A DNA stretch of 6,125 nt, taken from assembly GCA_945938055.1 (NCBI GenBank), contig CAMEUH010000152.1:1-6125 (forward strand), in the 5' to 3' direction. Below, in pieces: positions 5,200 to 6,125 of the stretch (position 1 is its first letter; every line of letters starts with the position of its first letter). The position numbers and the translations under genes are program-made. The notes beneath the pieces are model-generated. The model had not been told where the DNA came from. It saw only the letters and a list, made by a program, of their open reading frames with translations, and ran no database searches. The DNA is from an uncultured Eubacteriaceae bacterium (GTDB lineage: Bacteria; Bacillota; Clostridia; Lachnospirales; Lachnospiraceae).

Positions 5200-6125
5200 T
5201 TATTCTTCGATTTCCCATGCACTCTTTAACAGGCCAATTCCTTCCCGAATGGCAGTTTCCTCAATATTAGCATATCCCAGAAGAACCGTATGGGATTCCT
5301 TCTTTGTATTTCCAATGTCATTTTCTGATAAAGGATAAACCCTGACCCCTTTTTTCGCCGCGCGCTCTACCAGTTCCTTTTCCAACATCCCGGATTTCGA
5401 TTTTAACAGGACATGAATGCCCGCATTCTCACCGGTAATCCAGAAATCCTTACCAAATGGTTCCAGACATTCCAGAAGCACATCGTGACGTGCCTTATAT
5501 AATGCACGCATTTTATTCAGATGTTTCTCATAATGCCCGCTTTCCATAAAATCCTTCACCACGGTCTGGTCAATCCGCGATACCGTACAGGAATAAAAAC
5601 CGATTCTCTCCCGATAGGATTTCATCAGCTCATCCGGCAGTACCATGTAACTCATTCGGATGGCAGGTGCTATGGACTTTGAAAAAGTACCAATATAAAC
5701 GACCTTCTGGTATTTATCAAATCCGCATAATGCAGGAATCGGCTTTCCCTTATAACGAAACTCACTATCATAATCATCTTCTATGATATACCGTTCAGGC
5801 ATGGAATATGCCCAGTTTAAAAGTTCCATCCGCCTTTTAATGGGCATGACGATACCAAGCGGATACTGATGCGATGGCATGACATATGCAATATTGGCAC
5901 CGGATTGTTCCAGACATTTTACATTCATTCCATTGCGATCCTGCTCCACGATAGTTACCTCTTCCCCTAGACTTCTTAAAATACGGTAAGTCTGTTTATA
6001 TGTGGGATTTTCCATGGCAAATCGCTTTTTGCCGACAATTAACTGATTTAACAGCATCAGTAAATATTCATTTCCTGCACCAATAATGATATCAGCAGCA
6101 GAGTTCAAAAACTGTACGAACTTGG
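5200..6125 (-). CDS. MocR/PdxR-type regulator, C-terminal aminotransferase-like domain (N-terminus beyond right edge)
   Basis: 307 residues of a fold-type I PLP-dependent aminotransferase-like domain, open to the right edge. The residues have the hallmarks of MocR/PdxR regulators, in which an N-terminal GntR winged helix is fused to this domain. Motifs in order are AADIIIGAGNEYLL, AYVMPSHQYPLGIVMPIKRR, YIIEDDYDSEFRY (cofactor-contacting Asp and Tyr), YIGTFSKS with the probable Schiff-base Lys encoded at 5677-5679, and GHYEKHLNKMRALYKARHD. The frame continues without a stop past the TTG at 6108, which is an internal Leu codon, so the true start lies outside. About 160 residues are missing if the protein has the usual length near 470. 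Known members sense PLP or use it with a co-ligand to control vitamin B6 or amino-acid genes; no target gene or binding site is visible here. A plain aminotransferase is less likely, given the EDDYDSEFRY and GHYxxHLxxMR motifs. Confidence 0.92.
   Translation of the reverse strand, partial: KFVQFLNSAADIIIGAGNEYLLMLLNQLIVGKKRFAMENPTYKQTYRILRSLGEEVTIVEQDRNGMNVKCLEQSGANIAYVMPSHQYPLGIVMPIKRRMELLNWAYSMPERYIIEDDYDSEFRYKGKPIPALCGFDKYQKVVYIGTFSKSIAPAIRMSYMVLPDELMKSYRERIGFYSCTVSRIDQTVVKDFMESGHYEKHLNKMRALYKARHDVLLECLEPFGKDFWITGENAGIHVLLKSKSGMLEKELVERAAKKGVRVYPLSENDIGNTKKESHTVLLGYANIEETAIREGIGLLKSAWEIEE

Noticed and set aside
6106..6108. TTG as the start of the aminotransferase-like protein
   Set aside because: The frame stays open to the window edge and the fold needs upstream residues; this TTG is an internal Leu codon of a gene cut by the edge.

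Overview
The window looks like chromosomal DNA of a low-GC, motile Firmicute, most plausibly a clostridial Lachnospiraceae-type bacterium. This is inferred from four things: strong AGGAGG ribosome binding sites, a perfect CIRCE operator in front of groESL, a lipoprotein of the BMP family beside a chemoreceptor, and the character of the proteins. No species can be named from the sequence alone.

Layout, left to right. Bases 1-1039 hold the N-terminal 346 residues of a methyl-accepting chemotaxis protein (minus strand, running off the left edge). Bases 1057-2259 hold a BMP-family solute-binding lipoprotein, 17 bp upstream of the chemoreceptor and almost certainly in the same transcript. That pair has its own extended -10 promoter (2298-2325). 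Next to it is a strong intrinsic terminator (2347-2398) that closes the groESL operon.

Bases 2448-4502 hold groEL and groES on the minus strand. They are preceded by a perfect CIRCE (HrcA operator) at 4549-4575 and a probable sigma-A promoter. The groES-groEL spacer is unusually long at 144 bp. It is filled by two identical 23-bp palindromes flanking a third, different hairpin. This composite repeat is the least ordinary DNA in the window.

Upstream of groES is a 338-bp divergent intergenic region. It includes a 104-base stretch with no G on the plus strand. It leads to a small plus-strand gene (4841-5131) for a one-TM protein with a very acidic tail and no assigned function, followed by its own terminator (5151-5184). 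Convergent to it, from the right edge down to 5200, is the PLP-binding aminotransferase-like domain of a MocR/PdxR-type regulator. Its N-terminal DNA-binding part lies outside the window.

Functionally there are three separate themes: nutrient sensing/chemotaxis (binding lipoprotein plus receptor), heat-shock protein folding (GroES/GroEL under HrcA), and a PLP-dependent transcription factor. The acidic small protein is the only complete gene I cannot assign. I see no RNA gene, CRISPR array, transposase or prophage gene. No clearly new multi-gene system is visible. The best leads are the intra-operon repeat, the lipoprotein-chemoreceptor pair and the acidic membrane protein.
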